From: Bacteroidales bacterium
GTDB lineage: Bacteria > Bacteroidota > Bacteroidia > Bacteroidales > UBA932
Length of the DNA stretch: 14,107 bases
Assembly (NCBI GenBank): GCA_024681565.1
Contig: JAILAO010000137.1
Location: forward strand, 1 to 14,107
Reading direction: 5' to 3'
Position 1 is the first letter of the stretch. Every line of letters begins with the position of its first letter. The translations under genes and the position numbers were made by a program. Below, in pieces: positions 7,018-13,368 of this stretch. The notes beneath the pieces are model-generated. The model searched no databases and had not been told where the DNA came from. It worked only from the letters and a program-made list of their open reading frames with translations.

Positions 7018-8318
7018 GCAAGCTTGCAGAGCAACGTCGCCTGGGTGCAATCCAGGACCTGGACGTCCACGAGATCTCCTGCCTTGTGTTCCGTATCCGG
7101 CCAGACACACATCTTGTTCTGGCTGTTGCGTCCGCACAGTTCGGCGGGGTTGCGTTTGGAGGGCCCTTCAACCAGCACCTGCAGGGTCTTGCCGAGGTCG
7201 CGCCGGTTGCTTTCCAGCGAGAGACGGTTCTGTACGGCAATGATCTCCTCCAGCCGGCGGGTCTTGGTCGCAATGTCCACATCATCGGGATATTTCCGGG
7301 CGGCAAGGGTTCCGGGCCGCTCGGAGTAGTAGAACATGAATGCGGCGTCGAACCCCACCTCTTCGAAGAGGCTGAGCGTATCCCGGTGGTCTTCTTCGGT
7401 TTCGGAACAGAAACCGGCGATCACATCGGTAGTGATGGCACAGTCCGGCATGAGGCTGCGGATCTTGGCGACACGTCCGAGGTACCATTCCCGCGTGTAG
7501 CGGCGGCGCATCTTTTCCAGCATGCGGTCGGATCCGGACTGGACCGGCAGGTGGATGTGACGGCAGATGTTGGGGTGTGCGGCCATCGTCTCCAGCACGG
7601 CGTCGGAGATGTCCTGCGGGTTGGAAGTGGAGAAGCGCACCCGCATCCCCGGAACCGTTTCGGCCACCCGGGCCAGCAGGGCGGCGAAATCCGTTTCCTC
7701 AAAACGATAGGAGTCCACATTCTGCCCCAGCAGGGTGATTTCTCTGTATCCCTGCGCGGCGCAGTCGCAGGCTTCGCGTACGATGGTCCGCCAGTCCCGG
7801 CTGCGTTCGGCGCCCCGGGTGTAGGGAACTACGCAGTAGGAGCAGACGTTGTTGCAGCCGCGCATGATGGAGATGAAGGCGGAGACGCCGTTCTTGTCCA
7901 CGCGGACCGGGGCGATGTCGCCGTAGGTCTCCTCCCGGGAGAGCAGGACGTCGATCTGCGGATGGCCTGCGGAGGCGGCTGCGAGCAGGCGGGGCAGGCT
8001 CCGGTAGGCGTCCGGTCCGGCGACGATGTCCACCTTGCCGGACTCCAGCAGGGCCTCCTTGAGCCTTTCGGCCATGCAGCCGAGGATGCCTGTCACAACC
8101 CCGGGACGGGTCTTCCGCTGGAAATTGAACTGCTCGATCCGGCCCCAGATACGCTGCTCGGCGTTGTCCCGCACCGAACAGGTGTTGGCCAGGATCACGT
8201 CCGCTTCCTTCATCTCTTCCGTGCGGACATATCCTTCACCGGCCAGGATGGCGAAGACGACTTCCGTGTCCGCCACGTTCATCTGGCAACCGTATGTCTC
8301 TATGTATACCTTTTTCAT
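7014..8318 (-). CDS. miaB: tRNA-2-methylthio-N6-dimethylallyladenosine synthase MiaB
   Basis: Radical-SAM methylthiotransferase (434 aa) that converts i6A37 to ms2i6A37 in tRNAs reading codons starting with U, stabilising codon-anticodon pairing. The N-terminal UPF0004 domain carries the three cysteines of the auxiliary 4Fe-4S cluster (C11 in YGCQMN, C47 in ANTCSV, C81 in LGCMAERL). The radical-SAM cluster is C155, C159 and C162 in RGCNNVCSYC. The C-terminal TRAM domain (about 370-434) would bind tRNA. These positions and the length match MiaB rather than its relatives MtaB or RimO. The ATG at 8318 is preferred over an in-frame TTG at 8330, which lies inside the predicted promoter. It is transcribed away from the lipoprotein gene. 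Confidence 0.96.
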   Translation of the reverse strand: MKKVYIETYGCQMNVADTEVVFAILAGEGYVRTEEMKEADVILANTCSVRDNAEQRIWGRIEQFNFQRKTRPGVVTGILGCMAERLKEALLESGKVDIVAGPDAYRSLPRLLAAASAGHPQIDVLLSREETYGDIAPVRVDKNGVSAFISIMRGCNNVCSYCVVPYTRGAERSRDWRTIVREACDCAAQGYREITLLGQNVDSYRFEETDFAALLARVAETVPGMRVRFSTSNPQDISDAVLETMAAHPNICRHIHLPVQSGSDRMLEKMRRRYTREWYLGRVAKIRSLMPDCAITTDVIAGFCSETEEDHRDTLSLFEEVGFDAAFMFYYSERPGTLAARKYPDDVDIATKTRRLEEIIAVQNRLSLESNRRDLGKTLQVLVEGPSKRNPAELCGRNSQNKMCVWPDTEHKAGDLVDVQVLDCTQATLLCKLA

Positions 8319-8327
8319 ACGCTTTCG

Positions 8328-8335
8328 CAAAGATA
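8328..8335 (-). promoter_or_regulatory. -7 element of the miaB promoter
   Basis: Minus-strand TATCTTTG, an exact TAnnTTTG match, ends 9 bases before the miaB ATG. No clear -33 TTTG is visible at the expected distance, where the -7 element of the divergent promoter lies instead. Confidence 0.5.
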
Positions 8336-8346
8336 GAGATTTTTCT

Positions 8347-8354
8347 TATCTTTG
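8347..8354 (+). promoter_or_regulatory. -7 element of the lipoprotein-SPOR-rpoN operon promoter
   Basis: TATCTTTG is an exact -7 consensus match 25 bases before the ATG at 8380. TTTC (8323-8326) lies 20 bases upstream as a one-mismatch -33 candidate. It is probably the head promoter for the gene run that follows. Together with the miaB element it forms a perfect 8-base inverted repeat with an 11-base spacer. Confidence 0.6.
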
Positions 8355-8379
8355 TCAGATAGTTTAGCGCAAGAATCCT

Positions 8380-8877
8380 ATGAAGAGAGTCCGTCTTCTC
8401 ATCCTGCTTTTCCTGACCCTGCTGCTTGCCGGATGCAAGGGCGGGGGCATCAAGGATATCACGGTCACTTCGGCCCGGATCGTCTCGATCGTGCCCGAAG
8501 GGCTGACCGGACTGTCTGCGCTCGTGGAGGTGGAAATCCACAATCCGAGCGTCGCCTTCGAGATCACGGACCTGCACGGACTTGCCCGCTACCGCGAACA
8601 GGACGCGTTTACCGCCGATGCCGACCAGTTGATTGTCTCCGGCCATTCGGACAAGGTCTACCGGGTCCCTGTCCGCGGGCAGATCGCGGACGGGTTCAAT
8701 CCTTTCCAGTTGCTGCGGCTGGTCGGCAGCGAGAGCGCCTATGACGACGTAACTTTCACCGTCAGGGGAAAAGTCGCTCTGCGGGGCGGGATTGGCAAGA
8801 ATATTGAACTCAAGGATATCCCGCTGAGCAATATCCTCAAAAAACCGGAACAGAATGAACAGACAGAAAAGGAATAA
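8380..8877 (+). CDS. Lipoprotein with WHy/LEA14-like domain
   Basis: Predicted lipoprotein of 165 aa. The signal peptide ends in the lipobox LLAGC with C19 as the lipidated residue, so it should be anchored in the cell envelope. The mature part resembles the LEA14/WHy fold: ITVTSARIVSIVPEGLTGLSALVEVEIHNPS is the typical opening of such domains (about 26-60), followed by beta-rich sequence with VPVRGQI near 105 and a C-terminal strand region to about 155. The C-terminus is charged (KPEQNEQTEKE). WHy domains are found in stress-related and envelope proteins; the role of this one is unknown. It is the first gene of the run, 25 bases after a consensus -7 element, and overlaps the next gene by 23 bases. 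The fold assignment comes from sequence feel, not a search. Confidence 0.75.
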   Translation: MKRVRLLILLFLTLLLAGCKGGGIKDITVTSARIVSIVPEGLTGLSALVEVEIHNPSVAFEITDLHGLARYREQDAFTADADQLIVSGHSDKVYRVPVRGQIADGFNPFQLLRLVGSESAYDDVTFTVRGKVALRGGIGKNIELKDIPLSNILKKPEQNEQTEKE

Positions 8878-9400
8878 GACGGTCCTGATGCTTGCCCTGG
8901 CGCTCTTTGCCGGACCGCTTCTGCGGGCACAGAACCTCGAAGAGGAGACGGGTGAGATCGAGCACGCCGGCGAAGAAGTCCTGCTGGACAGCACCCTGTT
9001 CGGCCGGGACATTTTCTCGGCCCTGCCCGAGCAGGTCGTGGTGCGCCAGAGTCCGGAGATCCGCTCTGCCCTGAACAGGCAGATCGAGACCCATGCCGCC
9101 CGGGATTTCAACGGTTTCCGCATCCGGCTCTATTTCGCCAGTACGCGTACGGCGCGGGAAGAATCCGCTGCCGTCATCCGTCGTTTCAATGCCATGTACC
9201 CCCAGGTCCAGGCCTACCGGACCTATGCCTCGCCCAATTTCAAGGTGACGGCCGGCAATTTCCGCACGCGTCTGGAAGCAGACGCCTTCCTGCGTGAGAT
9301 CAAGGGAGACTTTCCGGACGCTTTCATCGTCCGGGAACGCTTCAAGTATCCATCCATCGGGCGGCCGCAGACGGCCCCCCTTGCTACAGAAGGACAATAG
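8855..9400 (+). CDS. Exported SPOR-domain protein
   Basis: Secreted or periplasmic protein of 181 aa with a signal peptide (residues 1-25, basic start, hydrophobic core 10-20, LRA before QN). The C-terminal half (about 85-168) looks like a SPOR domain: GFRIRLYFAS, a helix containing VIRRFNAMYP, then FKVTAGNFRTRLEADAFLRE and AFIVRERF. SPOR domains usually bind denuded peptidoglycan glycans at division sites, although the short Bacteroidota members have not all been tested. The N-terminal stretch (28-80) is acidic and shows no known domain. The ATG lies inside the preceding lipoprotein gene (23-base overlap), and the stop codon directly abuts the rpoN start, so expression is probably coupled across all three genes. 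Confidence 0.85.
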   Translation: MNRQKRNKTVLMLALALFAGPLLRAQNLEEETGEIEHAGEEVLLDSTLFGRDIFSALPEQVVVRQSPEIRSALNRQIETHAARDFNGFRIRLYFASTRTAREESAAVIRRFNAMYPQVQAYRTYASPNFKVTAGNFRTRLEADAFLREIKGDFPDAFIVRERFKYPSIGRPQTAPLATEGQ

Positions 9401-10807
9401 ATGCTCAAACAAGGCTTAGAAATCAAACAGCAGCAGAAGCTCTCTCCGCTGCAGATCCAGACGATCAAACTGATCGAACTCCCGATCCAGGAGCTCGAGC
9501 AGCGGATCCGTACGGAACTGGAAGAGAACCCGGTGCTGGATGATTCGCCTGATCCCGACAAGCCGGAGGAGACCAAGGACGTTTCCCTCGATGAGATTAC
9601 GGACGACGGGGATATCCCTGCCTACAAGACCCGCGTCAACAACTGGGGCAAGGATCCGCGTCCGGAGTACAATACCTTCTCAGTCCGGCAGAGTTTCACC
9701 CAAAGCCTGATGGACCAGCTCGGTTACCGGAATCTCTCCCCGGAGCAGTACAATATCGCCGCGTTCATCATCGGTTCGCTGGATGAGGACGGCTATCTTC
9801 GCCGCGATATCGAATCGCTGGTGGACGACATGGCTTTCCGGGCCGGGATCCAGACCGACGCCGATGAAGTGCTGGAGATGCTTTCCGTCATCCAGGAGTT
9901 CGACCCGGCCGGCGTAGGTGCCCGTGATTTGCGCGAGTGCCTGCTGATCCAGCTGCGCTCGATGAAGCAGTCCCGGGACGTCATCAATGCGGAGCACATT
10001 CTGGAGGGCTATTTCCAGGAGTTCTCCAACAAGCATTTCCAGAAGATCCTTACCCGTCTGAACCTTTCTGAAGAAGATCTCAAGCGGGCGATGGCCCGCA
10101 TCGTCAAGCTCAACCCCGCTCCCGGGGGCGAGGTGGACTATACCTATACGGACCAGGCACAGCAGATCGTCCCGGATTTCATCCTGGAGGAGAACGGGGA
10201 CGGAAATCTCAGTTTCTCGATGCCGCGCTTCTCCGTGCCGGAGCTGCGCGTGAACAAGAAATACGCCGACCTGCTGATCGAAGCGAAAGGCTCATCGGAG
10301 CGTGCGCAGAAAGAGGCGGCGACTTTCGTCCGGCAGAAGCTGGACTCCGCCAAATGGTTCGTGGAGGCACTCAAGCAGCGCCAGAACACGCTCTCCAAGA
10401 CAATGTCCGCCATCCTGGAATACCAGCATGACTATTTCGTGTCCGGAGACGAGGCTGACCTCAAGCCGATGGTGCTCAAAGATATCGCCGAGAAGACGGG
10501 ATTCGATATCTCGACCATTTCCCGCGTGGTCAACAGCAAGTATATCGAGACCCATTTCGGCATCTTCCCGCTGAAGTATTTCTTCTCCGAAGGGATGGAA
10601 AACAAAGAGGGAGAGGAAGTGTCCACCCGGGAACTCAAGAAGGTCCTGCAGGAGTGTGTGGATGCAGAAGACAAGAAGAAACCGCTTACCGACGAGCAGC
10701 TGGTGGAGCAGATGAGCCGTCGCGGCTACAAGGTGGCCCGCCGGACCATCGCCAAATACCGCGACCAGCTCGGCATTCCGCTGGCCCGTTGGCGCAAGGA
10801 ATTATAA
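9401..10807 (+). CDS. rpoN: RNA polymerase sigma-54 factor
   Basis: Sigma-54 (468 aa), the alternative sigma that recognises -24/-12 promoters and needs an AAA+ enhancer-binding protein to open DNA. Region I is glutamine- and leucine-rich at the N-terminus (LEIKQQQKLSPLQIQTIKLI, residues 6-25). An acidic region II (about 45-70) follows. The core-binding domain covers about 90-290. The helix-turn-helix lies near 355-385 (VLKDIAEKTGFDISTISRVV). The C-terminus has the RpoN box ARRTIAKYR (446-454), one conservative change from the canonical ARRTVAKYR. The length is normal and all regions are present, so it should be functional. It starts on the base after the SPOR gene's stop codon. No enhancer-binding activator gene is in the window. 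Confidence 0.98.
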   Translation: MLKQGLEIKQQQKLSPLQIQTIKLIELPIQELEQRIRTELEENPVLDDSPDPDKPEETKDVSLDEITDDGDIPAYKTRVNNWGKDPRPEYNTFSVRQSFTQSLMDQLGYRNLSPEQYNIAAFIIGSLDEDGYLRRDIESLVDDMAFRAGIQTDADEVLEMLSVIQEFDPAGVGARDLRECLLIQLRSMKQSRDVINAEHILEGYFQEFSNKHFQKILTRLNLSEEDLKRAMARIVKLNPAPGGEVDYTYTDQAQQIVPDFILEENGDGNLSFSMPRFSVPELRVNKKYADLLIEAKGSSERAQKEAATFVRQKLDSAKWFVEALKQRQNTLSKTMSAILEYQHDYFVSGDEADLKPMVLKDIAEKTGFDISTISRVVNSKYIETHFGIFPLKYFFSEGMENKEGEEVSTRELKKVLQECVDAEDKKKPLTDEQLVEQMSRRGYKVARRTIAKYRDQLGIPLARWRKEL

Positions 10808-10811
10808 GCAG

Positions 10812-11279
10812 ATGAAAGCCAAGAATCCCGGCATACCGGACATGGTCCAGTTCAAGCGCCTGCTCAAGGACAAGGGACTCAAGTCCACGCCCCAGCGGGT
10901 GGCGGTCCACGAGGCGATGCTAGCGCTCGGACATGCCTCCGCGGATGGCGTGGCGGCTTATCTGGCGGAACGGGGCGGAACGACCGTATCTCCCGCTTCG
11001 GTCTACAACATCCTGTCGGTCCTGGCGGACCTTCGGATTTACGGACGCCGTTCCAGTCAGGGAGGAAAGATGGTGTTCGATGTCCGTTCGGACGCCCATC
11101 TGCATCTGTACGACACCCGTGACCAGCGTTGGCGGGACCTGGAGGACGAGGAACTCCTCGCCTGGGTGGAGGCGCATTTCAAAGGACGCCGTTTCCGGGG
11201 CTTCAAGCTCGACGGTTTCGAGATCCAGCTTCTCTGCCACCCGACCCGGAGGGCCGGAACGGCCAAAAAACAACAGTAG
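10812..11279 (+). CDS. PerR-like Fur-family regulator lacking structural zinc cysteines
   Basis: Fur-superfamily repressor of 155 aa. The winged helix (about 12-80) contains GLKSTPQRVAVHEAML and SPASVYNILSVL. By hand alignment with B. subtilis PerR (ligands H37, D85, H91, H93, D104) it keeps all five regulatory metal ligands as H41, D90, H96, H98 and D109. Both structural-zinc CxxC pairs are missing: the first falls at D101/D104 and only one cysteine is left, near the C-terminus. The family normally senses iron, manganese or peroxide. PerR-like is favoured because of the ligand set and because trxB follows 23 bases downstream; Fur remains possible. It begins 4 bases after rpoN, so the two are co-transcribed. 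The basic tail (RRAGTAKKQQ) is unusual but harmless. Confidence 0.85.
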   Translation: MKAKNPGIPDMVQFKRLLKDKGLKSTPQRVAVHEAMLALGHASADGVAAYLAERGGTTVSPASVYNILSVLADLRIYGRRSSQGGKMVFDVRSDAHLHLYDTRDQRWRDLEDEELLAWVEAHFKGRRFRGFKLDGFEIQLLCHPTRRAGTAKKQQ

Positions 11280-11302
11280 TAACCATTAATGCGAGTCGAG
11301 AT

Positions 11303-12223
11303 ATGGAACACATCAAATGTCTGATCATCGGGGGTGGCCCTGCGGGTTACACCGCCGCCATATATGCCTCCCGGGCGGCTTTGGCCCCGGTCCTGTATGA
11401 GGGGATGGAGCCCGGCGGCCAGCTGACCACGACGACGGTCGTGGAGAATTATCCGGGTTTCCCGAAAGGCGTGGATGCCAATCAGTTGATGAACGACATG
11501 CGTGAGCAGGCCGTCAACCTGGGCGCGGACATCCGGCGCGGGGCCGTGACGGCGGTCGATTTCGGGGTCCGTCCCTTCCGCCTGACGGTGGACGGTTCCA
11601 CCGAACTTGAGGCGGATGCCGTAATCATCGCGACCGGCGCGACGGCCCGCTACCTCGGTCTTCCTTCCGAAGAGAAGTTCCGCGGTCTCGGCGTGTCTGC
11701 CTGTGCCACCTGTGACGGTTTCTTCTACCGCAAGAAGGATGTCGCCGTGGTGGGTGGCGGAGATACTGCCTGTGAAGAAGCGACTTACCTGGCCGGACTC
11801 TGCCGCAAGGTCTATATGATTGTCCGCCGGGATGTCCTGCGCGCCTCCGTGGCGATGCAGCAACGCGTGATGAATACTCCGAATATCGAGGTTCTGTGGA
11901 ACTGCAACACCCAGGAAGTGCTCGGCGATGCCTCCGGTGTCACCGGTGCCCGTCTGCTGCGCAAGAATGGCGAGGTTTTTGATATCCGGATAGACGGTTT
12001 CTTCCTGGCCATCGGCCATCACCCGGCATCCGAACTGTTCGCGCCGTGGATTACGACCGACGCCAACGGATACATCCTCACGGACGGCGGCAGCAGTCGC
12101 ACCAATGTCGAGGGTGTTTTCGCGGCCGGGGATGTGCAGGATCCGCATTACCGCCAGGCGGTCAACGCCGCGGCTTCGGGCTGCCGGGCTGCACTGGATG
12201 CCGAAAAATATTTGAAACGATGA
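11303..12223 (+). CDS. trxB: Thioredoxin reductase (NADPH)
   Basis: Flavoenzyme of 306 aa that uses NADPH to reduce thioredoxin in the cytoplasm. FAD-binding motif GGGPAGYTAA (10-19), redox-active disulfide CATC (C134, C137) followed by DGFFY, NADPH-binding motif VVGGGDTACEEA (about 150), and the C-terminal FAD motif FAAGDVQDP are all present, with positions nearly equal to E. coli TrxB (C135/C138). The frame is open upstream to 11129 inside the previous gene, but the ATG at 11303 gives the standard N-terminus (MEHIKCLIIGGGPAG). The stop overlaps the bamD start as ATGA. Placement after a PerR-like regulator suggests peroxide-linked control, but no operator site is seen in the 23-base gap. Confidence 0.97.
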   Translation: MEHIKCLIIGGGPAGYTAAIYASRAALAPVLYEGMEPGGQLTTTTVVENYPGFPKGVDANQLMNDMREQAVNLGADIRRGAVTAVDFGVRPFRLTVDGSTELEADAVIIATGATARYLGLPSEEKFRGLGVSACATCDGFFYRKKDVAVVGGGDTACEEATYLAGLCRKVYMIVRRDVLRASVAMQQRVMNTPNIEVLWNCNTQEVLGDASGVTGARLLRKNGEVFDIRIDGFFLAIGHHPASELFAPWITTDANGYILTDGGSSRTNVEGVFAAGDVQDPHYRQAVNAAASGCRAALDAEKYLKR

Positions 12224-13011
12224 AAAAATCCACCCTTTTGACCGCAGCGGCCCTGCTGCTCTTGCTGCTTGTCCCGGCCTGCAAATCGCAGTACGACAAA
12301 ATCCTGGAGGGCAATGATACCGACGCTAAATACACGGCGGCCTTCGAGTATTTCAATACCGGTAAGTACAACCGGTCGGCGCAGCTCTTCGAGTCGCTTA
12401 CCCTGTTGACCAACGGCACCGAGCGCTACGATACGGTGATGTATTACCTGGGATTGAGCAACTACTCCAATAAGGACTACTATACGGCGGAAACCAACTT
12501 CCAGCAGTACCTGACCTATTTCCCGCAGAGTTCCTTCTCGGAAATGGCCGAATTCCTGCGCATTGACTGCCTGTACCGGGCTACCCTTCGCTATGAACTG
12601 GACCAGACGCCGACCTATACGGCGATCAATGCCATCGGAGAGTACCTCAGCAGTCATCCTACCGGGGCGAATGCGGATATCTGCCGCCATTATCTGGAGG
12701 ATCTCGGCGAGCGTCTGGACCGCAAAGCCTTCGAGAACGCGCGGCTCTACTACAAGATGGAGGACTACCTGGCTGCCCGCGTCGCGCTCAAGAATGTCCT
12801 GAAAGAAGATGCGGAGAATGTATTCCGCGAGGAGATCTTGTATTATTCGGCGATGGCTTCCTATAAATATGCTGCGATGAGTGTCGCTGCCAGGCAGAAA
12901 GAGCGCTTCCTGGTATTCCAGGACGACTATCTCAACTTCATCGGCGAGTATCCGGAGTCGAATCACCGTAAGGAACTGGATGCGCTTTATGCAAAAGTGA
13001 AAGAAAATTAA
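12220..13011 (+). CDS. bamD: Outer membrane protein assembly factor BamD
   Basis: Lipoprotein of 263 aa that forms part of the BAM complex, which inserts beta-barrel proteins into the outer membrane. The lipobox is LVPAC with C21 lipidated. The mature protein is built of tetratricopeptide-like helices: FEYFNTGKYNRSAQLFESL (about 45-63), YYLGLSNYSNKDYYTAETNFQQYL, and ARLYYKMEDYLAARVALKNVL (about 175-195), ending with the GEYPESNHRKELDAL segment typical of the Bacteroidota form. The ATG at 12220 overlaps the trxB stop by 4 bases, arguing for translational coupling; a longer open frame upstream runs through trxB and is not used. Distinguishing BamD from other TPR lipoproteins rests on the overall pattern plus the neighbour rpoZ, a usual companion in this phylum. 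Confidence 0.9.
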   Translation: MKKSTLLTAAALLLLLLVPACKSQYDKILEGNDTDAKYTAAFEYFNTGKYNRSAQLFESLTLLTNGTERYDTVMYYLGLSNYSNKDYYTAETNFQQYLTYFPQSSFSEMAEFLRIDCLYRATLRYELDQTPTYTAINAIGEYLSSHPTGANADICRHYLEDLGERLDRKAFENARLYYKMEDYLAARVALKNVLKEDAENVFREEILYYSAMASYKYAAMSVAARQKERFLVFQDDYLNFIGEYPESNHRKELDALYAKVKEN

Positions 13012-13047
13012 TGAAACTTCCGGACAGGCGTCCATCGTATTCTTAAT

Positions 13048-13368
13048 ATGGAAAAGAAAGTACCTACCAATACCATCACGCGGGACATCAAGGATCTCGC
13101 CGCCCCGACGGGCAACATCTATGAGACTGTAGTCATCCTCTCCAAGCGCGCCAATCAGATCGCCCTCGCCGAGAAAAAGGAACTTGCCAAGAAACTGGAA
13201 GATTTCCGCGGTGAGCGGGATACCATGGACGAGGTTTTCGAGAACAAGGAGCAGATCGAGATTTCCAAGTATTATGAGCGCCAGCCCAAGCCGGACCTCG
13301 TTGCGATTTCCGAGTTCGAGGACGGTGACCTCTACTACCGCGTAGCGCAGGAAGACGGTGCTGCGTAG
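13048..13368 (+). CDS. rpoZ: DNA-directed RNA polymerase omega subunit (Bacteroidota type)
   Basis: Small RNA polymerase subunit (106 aa) that binds the beta-prime subunit and aids core assembly. The core signature is PTGNIYETVVILSKRANQI (20-38) followed by an amphipathic helix AEKKELAKKLEDF (about 41-53). This matches the Bacteroidota omega/Rpb6-like form, which differs from the E. coli protein. The C-terminal tail (about 70-106) is acidic and lineage-specific. It lies 36 bases after bamD, the largest gap in the run; that gap holds no clear promoter. Its last 11 bases overlap the start of recN. Confidence 0.9.
   Translation: MEKKVPTNTITRDIKDLAAPTGNIYETVVILSKRANQIALAEKKELAKKLEDFRGERDTMDEVFENKEQIEISKYYERQPKPDLVAISEFEDGDLYYRVAQEDGAA

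Noticed and set aside
7086..8336. A 416-codon plus-strand frame opposite miaB
   Set aside because: It is a shadow of miaB, whose cluster cysteines and length confirm the minus-strand reading.
13012..13047. Possible promoter or regulatory site ahead of rpoZ (GAAACTT at 13013, TATTCTTA near the ATG)
   Set aside because: TATTCTTA has two mismatches to TAnnTTTG, no -33 box fits, and a single GAAACTT copy without an inverted partner is likely chance.
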